From contig CP058732.1 of NCBI GenBank assembly GCA_013414795.1, forward strand, positions 2,267,737 to 2,331,736: a stretch of 64,000 bases of DNA, written 5' to 3'. The notes under the pieces are model-generated. The model saw nothing but the letters and a program-made list of their open reading frames with translations. It had not been told where the DNA came from and did not search any database. Source of the stretch: Candidatus Kapaibacterium sp. Its GTDB lineage: Bacteria > Bacteroidota > Ignavibacteria > Kapaibacteriales > UBA2268. Below, piece after piece: positions 17,604-26,364 of this stretch; within the stretch, counting starts at the first letter, position 1, and each line of letters opens with the position of its first letter. The position numbers and the translations under genes are program-made.

Positions 17604-17631
17604 AGAAAGTGAAACTTTTTTGATTTTTTTG
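17603..17631 (+). terminator. Weak hairpin with T-run after hutU
   Basis: An AT-rich stem with a GAA loop (AAGAAAGT pairing with ACTTTTTT, one G-T wobble) is followed by TGATTTTTTT. The low stem stability makes it only a possible terminator. Confidence 0.4.
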
Positions 17632-17717
17632 TGTCTATATATTTTGGGGTTTGTGAAAAAATTTGAAAATAACATAAATGTTTTAAATTATACCATTTTA
17701 CGAGGGGCTATGGTGAA

Positions 17718-17734
17718 TTGATACTCGTTATCAA
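17718..17734. promoter_or_regulatory. Inverted repeat TTGATA-N5-TATCAA in sigma-factor leader
   Basis: TTGATA CTCGT TATCAA is a perfect 6-bp dyad. The same half-site recurs 56 nt downstream as TTGATAATTATCAA. A dimeric regulator binding upstream of the sigma factor is a reasonable inference. Confidence 0.45.
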
Positions 17735-17754
17735 TCAACAAATTAAGGGACCAA

Positions 17755-17859
17755 ATGGAAAAAAGAATTTGCATTGATAATTATCAAAACCGAAAAGCAT
17801 CTGACTTTTTGTCAGAAAGTTCGGAGTTTCCCCGAGTAAAATGGTGTAATTTAAAATAA
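17755..17859 (+). CDS. Candidate 34-aa leader ORF before ECF sigma factor
   Basis: An ATG at 17755, preceded by AAGGGA with a 4-nt spacer, opens a 34-codon frame ending in TAA at 17857-17859. The product begins MEKRICIDNYQNRKASDF and ends KWCNLK; it matches no family I know. Its stop overlaps the AAAGGAGG ribosome-binding site of the sigma factor gene, so ribosomes finishing it would arrive at the sigma start. Two hairpins (17774-17787, 17801-17815) lie inside it. This arrangement fits a regulatory leader peptide, but a chance ORF cannot be excluded. Confidence 0.4.
   Translation: MEKRICIDNYQNRKASDFLSESSEFPRVKWCNLK
17774..17787. promoter_or_regulatory. Perfect palindrome TTGATAATTATCAA
   Basis: A 14-nt perfect dyad within the small leader ORF, sharing the TTGATA/TATCAA arms of the site at 17718-17734. 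It could be a second operator or an RNA hairpin. Confidence 0.45.
17801..17815 (+). other. Hairpin CTGAC-T5-GTCAG in leader
   Basis: A perfect 5-bp stem with a T5 loop lies 55 nt before the sigma-factor start and inside the leader ORF. It may affect ribosome movement or RNA folding in the leader. Confidence 0.35.
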
Positions 17860-17869
17860 AGGAGGCACT

Positions 17870-18427
17870 ATGGATTTGCAATCTCAAATCGAACAATTAT
17901 TCAAGACCGAACGCAAGAAGTTTCTTGGGTTCATACGGCAAAGAGTCCGTAGCCAAGAAGAAGCCGAAGACATATTGCAAGACGTTTTCACAAACGTACT
18001 AGCAGCATCGCAGCAAATGCAAAAGCCCATCGAGAACATCGCTTCATGGGTATTCACCGCAATACGCAATCGTATCATCGACTCGTACAGAAAGAAACGT
18101 GCAGAAACATTTTCAGATATGCAACTTCCAAGCGCCAGCGAGGATCCCTCGGATACATTCGAAAGTTTCATATCAGACAAAACCTCTGACCCCGACACTG
18201 AACTTCTTCGCAAAACAATTTGGGAAAGAGTGCAAGAAGGTCTTGCTGAACTTCCACCAGAACAACGCGATGTCTTCATCAAAAACGAGTTTCAAGGTAT
18301 TTCTTTCCGCGAAATGTCGGAAGAAACTGGTGTTAATATAAATACTTTACTTGCTCGAAAACGCTACGCCGTGCTTCACCTCAGGAAAAAGCTCAAAGAG
18401 CTTTACGATTCAATGAATGGCAACTGA
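17870..18427 (+). CDS. ECF-type sigma-70 family RNA polymerase sigma factor
   Basis: A 185-aa alternative sigma factor. Region 2 (about residues 8-78) reads FLGFIRQRVRSQEEAEDILQ then DVFTNVL and ASWVFTAIRNRIIDSYRKKR (promoter melting and -10 contact). Region 4 (about 118-172) reads ELPPEQRDVFIKNEFQGISF, REMSEETGVNINTLLARKRY (helix-turn-helix for -35). A flexible acidic linker separates them. No anti-sigma gene follows, so control is probably at the leader, which contains inverted repeats and a small ORF. The ribosome-binding site AAAGGAGG, 4 nt from ATG, is one of the strongest in the window. Confidence 0.93.
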   Translation: MDLQSQIEQLFKTERKKFLGFIRQRVRSQEEAEDILQDVFTNVLAASQQMQKPIENIASWVFTAIRNRIIDSYRKKRAETFSDMQLPSASEDPSDTFESFISDKTSDPDTELLRKTIWERVQEGLAELPPEQRDVFIKNEFQGISFREMSEETGVNINTLLARKRYAVLHLRKKLKELYDSMNGN

Positions 18428-18444
18428 TTTTTTCAGTTGTTGAT

Positions 18445-18480
18445 ATGACAAAAAGGCAGTCTTCGGACTGCCTTTGTCAT
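18445..18480. terminator. Bidirectional terminator with UUCG loop
   Basis: GGCAGTC TTCG GACTGCC forms a 7-bp stem with a stable UUCG loop on the plus strand, extended by ATGACA and TGTCAT arms. On the minus strand the stem is followed by TTTTT, so it should end the yciO transcript as well as the sigma transcript. A second hairpin, CAACTGA-T5-TCAGTTG (18421-18439), overlaps the sigma stop codon. Confidence 0.8.
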
Positions 18481-18514
18481 TTTGTCAGAATTTTTTTACA
18501 TACTGTCAGAAAAT

Positions 18515-19153
18515 CTACTCACTTATCTCCAAAACTTCCATCACCTTGTTGAATCCAGCACCTTTACGAATTAATTTAAATTCGTCGGTAGTCATATCAA
18601 TAACTGTTGATTCACCAAGGAAGTTATATTCGTCCGTTTTAACTGCTACATCAACAAGATTTAGAAACTTTTCGAGCAATTCCTCGGGATGGGTATATTC
18701 AAACCCTTCGATTTTAGCACTAATGGAAATAATTGGTGAACCTAACTCCTCCAACAAGGCTTGCGAAAGAATATGGTCTGGAACACGAATTCCAGCAGTT
18801 TTCCTCTTGGGGTCTTGTGCATAGCGAGGCACTTCTTTCGAAGCGGGCAAAATGAATGTGTACGGTCCAGGTATCAACTTCTTGATGGCTTTGTAGGCAA
18901 GATTGCTAACTTTTGCAAATTCAGAGATATTCGATAAATCTTTGCAAAGGAATGTAAGCGCTTTCTCCTCGGGAATTTTTCGTATTTGGCGAATCTTCTG
19001 GATTGCATCTTTGTTTGCCAAGGCACAACCCAAAGTAAACCCAGTGTCAGTCGGATATATTATAACCCCACCTTCGTACAACACTTCGCAAACTTTTTGC
19101 AACTTTCTTCTTTCGGGATTCTTTGAATGAATTGTAAAAACTAAAGCCGACAT
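18515..19153 (-). CDS. yciO: YciO/Sua5-YrdC family protein
   Basis: The 212-aa protein belongs to the YrdC/Sua5 fold that makes threonylcarbamoyl-AMP for t6A tRNA modification. It aligns best with the YciO branch: GGVIIYPTDTGFTLGCALAN, IRQIRKIPEEKALTFLCKDL, KLIPGPYTFILPASKEVPR, RKTAGIRVPDHILSQALLEE and LGSPIISISA. YciO proteins have weak or uncertain t6A activity compared with TsaC, so the role is uncertain. A GGAG site lies 6-8 nt before the ATG. It follows the APC permease/polysaccharide genes with the start 20 nt downstream of the permease stop. Confidence 0.9.
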   Translation of the reverse strand: MSALVFTIHSKNPERRKLQKVCEVLYEGGVIIYPTDTGFTLGCALANKDAIQKIRQIRKIPEEKALTFLCKDLSNISEFAKVSNLAYKAIKKLIPGPYTFILPASKEVPRYAQDPKRKTAGIRVPDHILSQALLEELGSPIISISAKIEGFEYTHPEELLEKFLNLVDVAVKTDEYNFLGESTVIDMTTDEFKLIRKGAGFNKVMEVLEISE

Positions 19154-19173
19154 ATATTACTCCTCGTTATATT

Positions 19174-20640
19174 TTAAGAAAAATCTTTTCCTTTTCGCCT
19201 TTTTCTCATAAAGTAAAAATAAAAAGGAATTCCAATTAAAACAAGAACTGTACCAAAAATTGAATTAATAAACTCGCTTTCGCCAGAACGATACATTTGT
19301 ATGTCATTGAAAATTGTAAAGATAACAAATGTAAATGCAAACAGAACAAATATTGCAGGGACAAACGGATAGCCTATTACTTTGTAAAGCCTTTTTGCAT
19401 CGGGCATTTTCTTTCTCAATATGAATACCCCTAATGCACCCATTGCATAAAAGAACCAACTCACAAAAATAAGCATATCAGTTAGAATATCAAAAGTACC
19501 AGTTATCACCAAAACACTAGTCCAAATTGCTTGCCAAAGAAGCGATTTCGAAGGGGTACGAAAAATCGGATGAACATAAGATATATTTTTGAAAAACAAT
19601 CCTTCCTTTGCCATTGAATAATATAGACGAGCACTGACCATTATCGTTCCGTTCGATGTTCCAAAAGTAGAGACCATAACAGCAAACGATACAAAAGTGC
19701 CACCAAAAACACCCAACACACTTGTTGCCGTGTCGGCAGCAACTAAAGTTGAATTCGCGATTTTATCGATTGGAAGGATGTAAAGATATGCCAAATTTAT
19801 TAAAATGTAAACTGCAATAACGATTATAGTTCCAATTGTCAAAGCCAAAGGAATAGTTCTTCGAGGGTTTTTCACTTCCCCAGCAACATAGGTAATATTA
19901 TTCCAGCCATCAAAAGCCCAAAAAGCCGCCGAAAGCGCAACCATAATTCCAGTAAATAGATTGAGATTCCCTTTGCTATATGCTTCTGTATCTTTCCAAA
20001 AGTTATTAAAGTCACCATTTCCAAAGCCAAAAGCAACGAAAACAAGAAACACAATAGCAGAAACTTTCATAAAAGTAAAGATTGCAGAAACGCTTCCCCC
20101 TAAAACAACGCCTCGAATATTTATAAAAGTTAAAAAGAAAATCAACAGAATGGTTAGGATTTTAACACCCAAATTTGCCAAAGGATATATGTTACCAATG
20201 AATGGAATAAAAATTCTAATCGAATGTTCCAAATGTTCATCAAAACGGGGAAGTTTTATAAAGAATTGGGCATAATCGGAAAAAATGTACGAAATCGAGG
20301 CAATCGAACCAGTTTGGACAACAACGAACATTGCCCAACCGTAGAGCCAAGCAAAAAAATTTCCATACATTGCCTCGAAGAACTTGTATTGTCCGCCCGT
20401 TTCAGAAATAAAACTGGCAATTTCGGCATTTGTCAGAGCCCCAATTAAAGTGATAAGTCCAGCGACAAGCCAAACAATTAGCATCAATTCTGGGGAACCA
20501 AGCATTTGTGCCATAACAGTTGGCTTCTTGAAAATCCCCGAACCGATTACGGCACCAACCACAACTGCAATAGTAGTAACTAACCCAAGGCCTCGGATTA
20601 GTTCGCCGTTGGTTTTTTCGCTTTCGTTTACAATTTTCAA
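19174..20640 (-). CDS. APC-family amino acid permease
   Basis: A 488-aa integral membrane protein with about twelve membrane segments. The start of the first helix, [21 protein letters not shown], is the APC signature whose broken helix binds the amino acid, and [20 protein letters not shown] is the conserved helix 6-7 region of LAT-like exchangers. It likely imports or exchanges amino acids, in keeping with the amino-acid-degrading gene set. The start appears to be TTG at 20640, since no ATG precedes the first helix. It is 7 nt after the DegT aminotransferase gene and ends 20 nt before yciO, so the genes form one transcript. Confidence 0.92.
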
Positions 20641-20647
20641 AGAAAAT

Positions 20648-21757
20648 CTATATTAATTTGCAAATCAATTCAATTTCTTCATCGGTCAAATATGGATGCA
20701 TTGGCAAAGAGAAAATACGCTTGGAAATAGACTCGGAAACTGGAAAATCCCCAAACTTATACCCAAGGTCGCTGTTCACTTTTTGCAAATGCAAGGGCAG
20801 TGGGTAATAAATCGCTGTTGGTATTCCATTTTCTTTAAGTCTTTGAATTATCTCATTTCGATGGTTTTCGTCTTTGGCTAATACGGAAAACTGCGCCCAG
20901 GAGGAAAAATAGCCTTCTGGCACAAAAGGTGGTTCCACTTTTCCAGAGAGAAGTTCTGTATACTTTTTCGCAACAAGATTTCGCTTCGCCAGTTCATTCT
21001 CGAAAATTTCAAGTTTAGTCAAAAGAACCACAGCCTGGATTGTGTCGAGTCGTCCATTAATACCAAGTCTAACATTTTCGTACTTGTCTTTTCCTTGTCC
21101 GTGCACACGAATAGACAAAAGAAGTTCATACATTTCTTTGTCATCTGTGAAGACTGCACCTCCGTCGCCGTAACAACCCAAGGGCTTTGCTGGGAAGAAT
21201 GAAGTTGCAGAAACTTCACCAAAGGAACAAGCCCGTTTACCGTTGAGTGACCCACCGAAACCTTGAGCAGCATCTTCGAGCACAAGCAAGTTATATCTTT
21301 TGGCAATTTCAAGAATTTTATCGTAATCTGCTGGAAGACCAAACAAATCAACTGGAATAACAGCCTTGGGTGTAAGTTCACCTTTTTCGATTGTTTCGAT
21401 AATTTTGGCTTCTAGGTGTTCTGAAGAAATGTTAAAAGTTTTTGGGTCGATGTCTACGAATACGGGTGTTGCACCAACCAAACGAATGACTTCCGATGTG
21501 GCAACAAAAGTAAAAGGAGTGGTGAATACCGCATCCCCTTTTCCCACTCCCCAAGCCATCAATGGCATCAGAAGGGCATCTGTACCAGAAGAACAAGATA
21601 CGCAGTATTTCCGCCCAACGAAATCGGCAAGTCTCTTTTCAAGTTCTTCAACTTCGGGCCCAAGAATAAATTTACAACTTGAAAGCACTTTTAATATTCG
21701 TGAATCGAGAACATTTTTGATTCGTTCATACTGTCTTTGCAAATCAATAAATTGCAT
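20648..21757 (-). CDS. DegT/DnrJ/EryC1/StrS sugar aminotransferase
   Basis: A 369-aa PLP enzyme that aminates a keto-sugar nucleotide. Motifs are [20 protein letters not shown] (cofactor phosphate cup), EDAAQGFGG (Asp contacting the pyridine), [19 protein letters not shown] (Schiff-base Lys in FPAKPLG), and [13 protein letters not shown]. It resembles WbpE/WlbC enzymes that make UDP-2-acetamido-3-amino-uronates. The neighbouring UDP-sugar dehydrogenase supplies the uronate precursor, which supports that assignment. A GGGAGATAA sequence serves as its ribosome-binding site and overlaps the dehydrogenase stop codon. Confidence 0.92.
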   Translation of the reverse strand: MQFIDLQRQYERIKNVLDSRILKVLSSCKFILGPEVEELEKRLADFVGRKYCVSCSSGTDALLMPLMAWGVGKGDAVFTTPFTFVATSEVIRLVGATPVFVDIDPKTFNISSEHLEAKIIETIEKGELTPKAVIPVDLFGLPADYDKILEIAKRYNLLVLEDAAQGFGGSLNGKRACSFGEVSATSFFPAKPLGCYGDGGAVFTDDKEMYELLLSIRVHGQGKDKYENVRLGINGRLDTIQAVVLLTKLEIFENELAKRNLVAKKYTELLSGKVEPPFVPEGYFSSWAQFSVLAKDENHRNEIIQRLKENGIPTAIYYPLPLHLQKVNSDLGYKFGDFPVSESISKRIFSLPMHPYLTDEEIELICKLI

Positions 21758-21760
21758 TCG

Positions 21761-23032
21761 TTATCTCCCTATACCTTTATAATATATTCCATACTTCTGA
21801 ATGTCTTCTTTATCGAGGAAGTTCCTGCCATCAATGACAACTTTAACTTCATATTTAGACAACAACTCCCCGTTAATAACTCGGAACTCGTTATGCGCCG
21901 TAGCAAGCAATATTGCAAACGCACCAGTGAGTGCTTCTTCTATTGATGCAACGTTGGAGAACTCCTTAACATATGGGTCGAAGCATACAAGGTCTGCTTC
22001 TTTTTCTTCGAGTAGTTTCTTAATTTTCAATGCGGGGCTTTCCCGCAAATCACCAAGATTAGGCTTATAGGAAAGACCTAAAAGGGCGATGCGAGTACCT
22101 TTTACAGACTTAGAAAACTTGTTCAAAGCATCAACCAAATGATTAACTGTATGAGCGGGCATTGAATTGTTGATTTCTCTTGCCAGTTTCAAAAACTTAT
22201 GGTCAAACCCGCTTTTCGAGGCTCTGTCGATAAGGTAATAAGGGTCAACGGGAATGCAATGCCCACCAACACCACAACCAGGATAATGTGGCAGAAATGC
22301 AAAAGGCTTATTCGAGGCACCATTTATTACAGCAAGGATATCAATCCCCAAAACTTCGAAACTTTTGGCAAGTTCATTAACAAAAGCAATGTTAATATCA
22401 CGGAATGTGTTCTCAATAATCTTGGTTGCCTCGGTTGTCTTCAAATCGGGCATTTCGTGGATTTCTGCATCAAGCACGCTTCTGTAAAAATCGGCTATAA
22501 ATTTCGTCGCTTCTGGTGAAGTTGAACCAATATTTCTTGGTATATTGTAAACATTCCACTTTGGGTCGCCAGGATTTATTCTTTCGGGACAGTGTACAAC
22601 ATTGAAATCCTTGACTACCTTCAAACCGGTTAAATTTTCCAACATTGGAACAACTAGTTCATCACAAACACCAGGATTTACAGTTGACTCAATCACCACA
22701 TACTGACCACGGTGCAAAAATTTTGCAATTGTTTCAATGGCAGATGTTAGAGGTCTTAAATCGGGCGTATAGTCATCCAGAACTGGAGTTGGAACGCATA
22801 CAAAGTAAATATCCGAGCCGTCAATTATCTCCTCGTTTGTGGAGGCTTTAAGTTTAACTTCTTTCAAATCCCTTTCTGCTTGAGCATCTTCGATTGGACA
22901 AATTCCTTTGAGTATCTTATCTACTTTTTCTGCTTTTGGGTCATAGCCAACAACATCGTGATTTGTTCTCTTCTTTATTGCAAGAGCAAGTGGCAAACCA
23001 ACGTAACCCAAACCTAAAACTGCAACTTTCAT
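21761..23032 (-). CDS. Nucleotide sugar dehydrogenase (UDP-HexNAc 6-dehydrogenase type)
   Basis: A 423-aa UDP-glucose/GDP-mannose dehydrogenase family member. N-terminal Rossmann motif GLGYVGLPLALA, then VCVPTPV, VVIESTVNPGV, and the catalytic Cys in HYPGCGVGGHCIPVDPYYL; the C-terminal UDP-binding domain shows LGLSYKPNLGDLRESPALKI. The sequence style resembles WbpA/TviB enzymes acting on UDP-GlcNAc rather than UDP-glucose. It is the first gene of the set with the DegT aminotransferase and APC permease. Its product likely feeds surface polysaccharide. A TAATTTTG box lies 19 nt upstream. Confidence 0.92.
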   Translation of the reverse strand: MKVAVLGLGYVGLPLALAIKKRTNHDVVGYDPKAEKVDKILKGICPIEDAQAERDLKEVKLKASTNEEIIDGSDIYFVCVPTPVLDDYTPDLRPLTSAIETIAKFLHRGQYVVIESTVNPGVCDELVVPMLENLTGLKVVKDFNVVHCPERINPGDPKWNVYNIPRNIGSTSPEATKFIADFYRSVLDAEIHEMPDLKTTEATKIIENTFRDINIAFVNELAKSFEVLGIDILAVINGASNKPFAFLPHYPGCGVGGHCIPVDPYYLIDRASKSGFDHKFLKLAREINNSMPAHTVNHLVDALNKFSKSVKGTRIALLGLSYKPNLGDLRESPALKIKKLLEEKEADLVCFDPYVKEFSNVASIEEALTGAFAILLATAHNEFRVINGELLSKYEVKVVIDGRNFLDKEDIQKYGIYYKGIGR

Positions 23033-23051
23033 TTTTGCTTCAAAAAAAATA

Positions 23052-23059
23052 CAAAATTA
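23052..23059 (-). promoter_or_regulatory. TAATTTTG box, putative -7 element for nucleotide sugar dehydrogenase
   Basis: On the minus strand CTAATTTTGTA occurs with 19 nt to the ATG at 23032. It matches TAnnTTTG and the other boxes in this window. Confidence 0.5.
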
Positions 23060-23156
23060 GAAATATTTACAATTGTAAAATTTGCATTAAAACAAAACTG
23101 TTGCAATAACAAATAAAAAATATTGTCTTTAATTCTTTTAATTATTCTCTTGTGAA

Positions 23157-23759
23157 ATGATTAAAAAAGTTTCGATATACTCAATTTTTGTTCTAATAAT
23201 TCTAATTCTGGTTCTTTTGTATCAAAAACAAAACTCTGTGACATCGCAAGAAGTATCGATAAACAACAAGGAGCACAGTATGGAAAAGGCATATTTCGCT
23301 GGCGGTTGCTTTTGGGGCGTCGAGCATCTTCTAAAACGACTCGATGGTGTAGTTTCTACAACTTGTGGCTACTGTGGTGGCACCAAGGACAATCCAACAT
23401 ACGAAGAAGTTTGCACTGGCGAAACTGGTCACGCCGAAACCGTCGAAATTGTCTTCGACCCGCAAAAGATAAGTTTCCGCGAACTTGCCAAATATTTCTT
23501 CGAAATTCACGACCCCACTCAATTAAATCGACAAGGTCCAGACGTTGGCTACCAATACCGCTCGGCAATTTTCTATACAAACGACGAGCAGAAGAGAATT
23601 GCAGAGGAACTGGTCGAAATACTAAAATCCAAAGGTTATGATGTAAAAACCCAAATTGAACCGTTTTCCAAATTCTGGGTTGCCGAGGACTACCACCAAG
23701 ATTATTACACAAGAACTGGAAAAGCACCATACTGCCACTTTTACCAAAAGAGATTTTAA
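23157..23759 (+). CDS. msrA: Peptide methionine sulfoxide reductase MsrA, membrane-anchored form
   Basis: A 200-aa MsrA that reduces methionine-S-sulfoxide in proteins. The catalytic motif GGCFWGVEH, then TTCGYCGGTKDNPTYEEVCT and the end QDYYTRTGKAPYCH are all present. The first 41 residues form a membrane anchor or signal (VSIYSIFVLIILILVLLYQK), pointing to a periplasmic or envelope location. A second in-frame ATG at 23281 has AAGGAG 7 nt upstream and begins exactly at the enzyme domain (MEKAYFAGGCFWG), whereas the first ATG has no visible ribosome-binding site. Both exported and cytoplasmic forms could be made. Confidence 0.94.
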   Translation: MIKKVSIYSIFVLIILILVLLYQKQNSVTSQEVSINNKEHSMEKAYFAGGCFWGVEHLLKRLDGVVSTTCGYCGGTKDNPTYEEVCTGETGHAETVEIVFDPQKISFRELAKYFFEIHDPTQLNRQGPDVGYQYRSAIFYTNDEQKRIAEELVEILKSKGYDVKTQIEPFSKFWVAEDYHQDYYTRTGKAPYCHFYQKRF

Positions 23760-24448
23760 TCTTCGCGAAACATTTGAAGAATGTAAGAATTGTCTCGCAA
23801 CCATTTTTCTTTTTCGCTGTAATTACTCGAATATTGAGACACGAAATATTTAAACTGCTTTGAATGGTTGCGGTAGACAAGATGGGCAAGTTCGTGAATA
23901 ACAATATGTTGCATTATCGGCTTTGGAAGAAGAATTAATCTCCAATTCAAGTTAATAACTCCATTTTTCCCGCAAGAACCCCAAAGCCTTTTTGCATCTT
24001 TAAGCCTAAAAGAAGTATACTCCAATCCCATTATGTTAGACCATCTGTCAAGTTCTTCTTTTAAAATTTTCCGTGCTTGCTCATAATAAAAAAGTTTTAA
24101 TTTGCGGTAAAGAGTTGTATGTTCTCCGTAGGGCAAATAAAGAACTTTATTTTTTTCATCAAGGAGGACATCGGATTTATTGTGGAAATCAATTTTAAAG
24201 TTTTCACCAAGAAAAAGTATGCTTTCTCCCTTAACAAATTTCAAAGGTTTTGTTTTCTGTAAATTTCGCAAAACTACCTCTCGGGTTTTCAAAATCCAAT
24301 TTGCTTTTTTTTGAATTACTTTGCGAATATCGTTTTCTGTGGCGTAGTATGGTGCAATTACGATTAAATCGCCATTTTCATCTATTCGTAGACAAAATCC
24401 TTTTCTCCTTCTGTAAATCAATTCCTTTACTTCAATTAGCATATCCAT
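23756..24448 (-). CDS. YgjP/SprT-like zinc metallopeptidase (DUF45)
   Basis: About 230 aa, with the zinc motif HELAHLVYRNHSKQFKYFV (HExxH plus a third ligand) and LKDAKRLWGSCGKNGVINLN, both diagnostic of the YgjP/WLM metallopeptidase family. An N-terminal beta-rich part (ELIYRRRKGFCLRIDENGDL) precedes it. Physiological substrates are not established. The start is uncertain: a TTG at 24481 overlaps glmS, while ATGs at 24448 and 24442 are simpler choices; I use 24448. Its stop overlaps the msrA stop convergently by 4 nt. It is probably cotranscribed with glmS. Confidence 0.85.
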   Translation of the reverse strand: MDMLIEVKELIYRRRKGFCLRIDENGDLIVIAPYYATENDIRKVIQKKANWILKTREVVLRNLQKTKPLKFVKGESILFLGENFKIDFHNKSDVLLDEKNKVLYLPYGEHTTLYRKLKLFYYEQARKILKEELDRWSNIMGLEYTSFRLKDAKRLWGSCGKNGVINLNWRLILLPKPIMQHIVIHELAHLVYRNHSKQFKYFVSQYSSNYSEKEKWLRDNSYILQMFRED

Positions 24449-24473
24449 CAAGAGAATTTGAACTGTTGGGTAA

Positions 24474-26306
24474 TCATTCAACAGTTACACTTTTAGCAAG
24501 ATTTCGGGGTTGGTCTACATTGCAACCCAATTCAACCGCCATATAATAAGCCAAAAGTTGCAACGGAATCACCGTTAGTATGGGAGTTAGCATTGGTAAA
24601 GTATCGGGAACATAAATGACCCGCTCGGCAAATTTTGTAATTCGCTCATCATTTTCCGTGGCAACAGCAATAACCCGACCTTTGCGGGAACGAACTTCTT
24701 CTATATTGGAAATTACCTTGTCGTAAATTTCATCTTTCGGTGCAATAAAAACAACTGGCATATTTTCGTCAATCAACGCAATCGGTCCGTGTTTCATTTC
24801 AGCAGATGGATAACCTTCGGCGTGGATATAGGAGATTTCCTTCAATTTTAAAGCACCTTCCAATGCAACTGGAAAATTATATCCACGACCAAGGTACAAG
24901 AAATTTCGAGAGTAGGAAAATTCTCTTGCAATTTCCCTTATCTGTTCGGCTTTATCAAGAATTTTTTCTACTTGCGAAGGTAATTCTTTAATTGCACGGG
25001 CAATTTGAATCCCTTCTATCTTCGATAAGTTTCGCATTCTCCCAAGAAACAATGCAATCAAGGAGAGAACCACCAATTGGGAAGTGAACGCTTTCGTTGA
25101 AGCCACTCCAATTTCTGGTCCAGCGTGGATGTAAACCCCAGCATTTGTCTCCCTTGCAATTGAACTACCGACGACGTTCACAATTCCCAAAACCGTGGCG
25201 TTTTTTTGTTTTGCTTCTTGCACTGCCGCCAATGTATCCGCAGTTTCCCCACTCTGTGAAATTGCAATTACTATATCATTCTTTCTAATGATGGGATTTC
25301 TATATCGAAATTCCGAGGCATATTCAACTTCAACGGGAATCCCGCAAAGATTTTCAATCAAATACTCGCCAACTAATCCAGCGTGCCAGGATGTTCCACA
25401 TCCAGTGATGATAATCCTATCGACTTCTCGCAATTTATCCAAAACTGGAAGCAAGCCACCAAGCCGTGCTTCCCCTTCTTCAACAAGCAATCTCCCACGA
25501 AAGGAATCTCGAATTGTTTGTGGTTGTTCAAATATCTCTTTGAGCATAAAATGCTCGAAACCACCTTTCTCGATTTTGCTTAAGTCAAAATCTACAAGAT
25601 GGATAATATTGTTCGTAACTACGTTATCGATTGTTTTTGTGTTGTAACTTTCACGGTTGAGAGTAACCATTTCGTTGTCAGACAAATAAATCACTTGCCT
25701 GGTATACTGGATAATTGCAGCAGCGTCCGAAGCAACTATGAATTCGTTTTCTCCAATCCCCACTATCATTGGACTCCCACGACGTGCGGCAATAATTTTG
25801 TCTGGCTCGTAGGACGAAAGAACAGCAATTCCAAAAGTTCCTTGTACTTCTGAAAGAGCAGTTCTGACTGCTTCTTCGAGGTCTTTCGTTTTTTCGTAAA
25901 AATACCCGATAAGAACAGCAAGAACCTCTGTGTCGGTTTCCGAAACAAAAGTATATCCTTTGGAAATCAACATCTGTTTAAGCGAATGGTAATTTTCGAT
26001 AATTCCATTATGGACTATCGATATTTTCCCAGAGTTATCGGTGTGGGGATGGGCATTAATATCACTTGGCTCGCCGTGGGTTGCCCAACGAGTGTGAGCA
26101 ATTCCAACAGTTGAATCAAAATTTCGGTCTTCGAGCAATTTGACCAACTCTGCGACCTTGCCTTTTTTCTTGAATGTGACCAGTTCGCCGTTTTCAACAA
26201 TTGACAAGCCAGCAGAGTCGTATCCACGATACTCAAGCCGTTGCAATCCGTTTATAAGAACCTTAACAGCGTTTCGTTTTCCAATATAACCAACAATACC
26301 ACACAT
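24474..26306 (-). CDS. glmS: Glutamine-fructose-6-phosphate aminotransferase
   Basis: A 610-aa class II amidotransferase that makes glucosamine-6-phosphate for peptidoglycan and LPS. Cys2 (MCGIVGYIG) is the glutaminase nucleophile; HTRWATHGEPSDINAHPH and HNGIIENYHSLK follow. Two SIS sugar-isomerase domains occupy about residues 290-430 and 460-600 (GCGTSWHAGLVGEY, SQSGETADT, GRGYNFPVALEGALKLKEIS), and the end DQPRNLAKSVTVE is the conserved C-terminal tail that couples the domains. No glmS ribozyme is apparent in the 58-nt upstream gap. Confidence 0.98.
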   Translation of the reverse strand: MCGIVGYIGKRNAVKVLINGLQRLEYRGYDSAGLSIVENGELVTFKKKGKVAELVKLLEDRNFDSTVGIAHTRWATHGEPSDINAHPHTDNSGKISIVHNGIIENYHSLKQMLISKGYTFVSETDTEVLAVLIGYFYEKTKDLEEAVRTALSEVQGTFGIAVLSSYEPDKIIAARRGSPMIVGIGENEFIVASDAAAIIQYTRQVIYLSDNEMVTLNRESYNTKTIDNVVTNNIIHLVDFDLSKIEKGGFEHFMLKEIFEQPQTIRDSFRGRLLVEEGEARLGGLLPVLDKLREVDRIIITGCGTSWHAGLVGEYLIENLCGIPVEVEYASEFRYRNPIIRKNDIVIAISQSGETADTLAAVQEAKQKNATVLGIVNVVGSSIARETNAGVYIHAGPEIGVASTKAFTSQLVVLSLIALFLGRMRNLSKIEGIQIARAIKELPSQVEKILDKAEQIREIAREFSYSRNFLYLGRGYNFPVALEGALKLKEISYIHAEGYPSAEMKHGPIALIDENMPVVFIAPKDEIYDKVISNIEEVRSRKGRVIAVATENDERITKFAERVIYVPDTLPMLTPILTVIPLQLLAYYMAVELGCNVDQPRNLAKSVTVE

Positions 26307-26364
26307 TTTTACAATTCTTAAATTTTAAATTAGTACTTTTAATTATGCAAAAAATTGCAAATTA

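Noticed and set aside
26340-26364. Small inverted repeat TGCAA-AAAA-TTGCA before comEC
   Set aside because: Short, AT-rich and common by chance in this composition; no repeat of it was noticed elsewhere.
26307-26364. Possible glmS ribozyme upstream of glmS
   Set aside because: The gap is only 58 AT-rich bases with none of the conserved pseudoknot structure.
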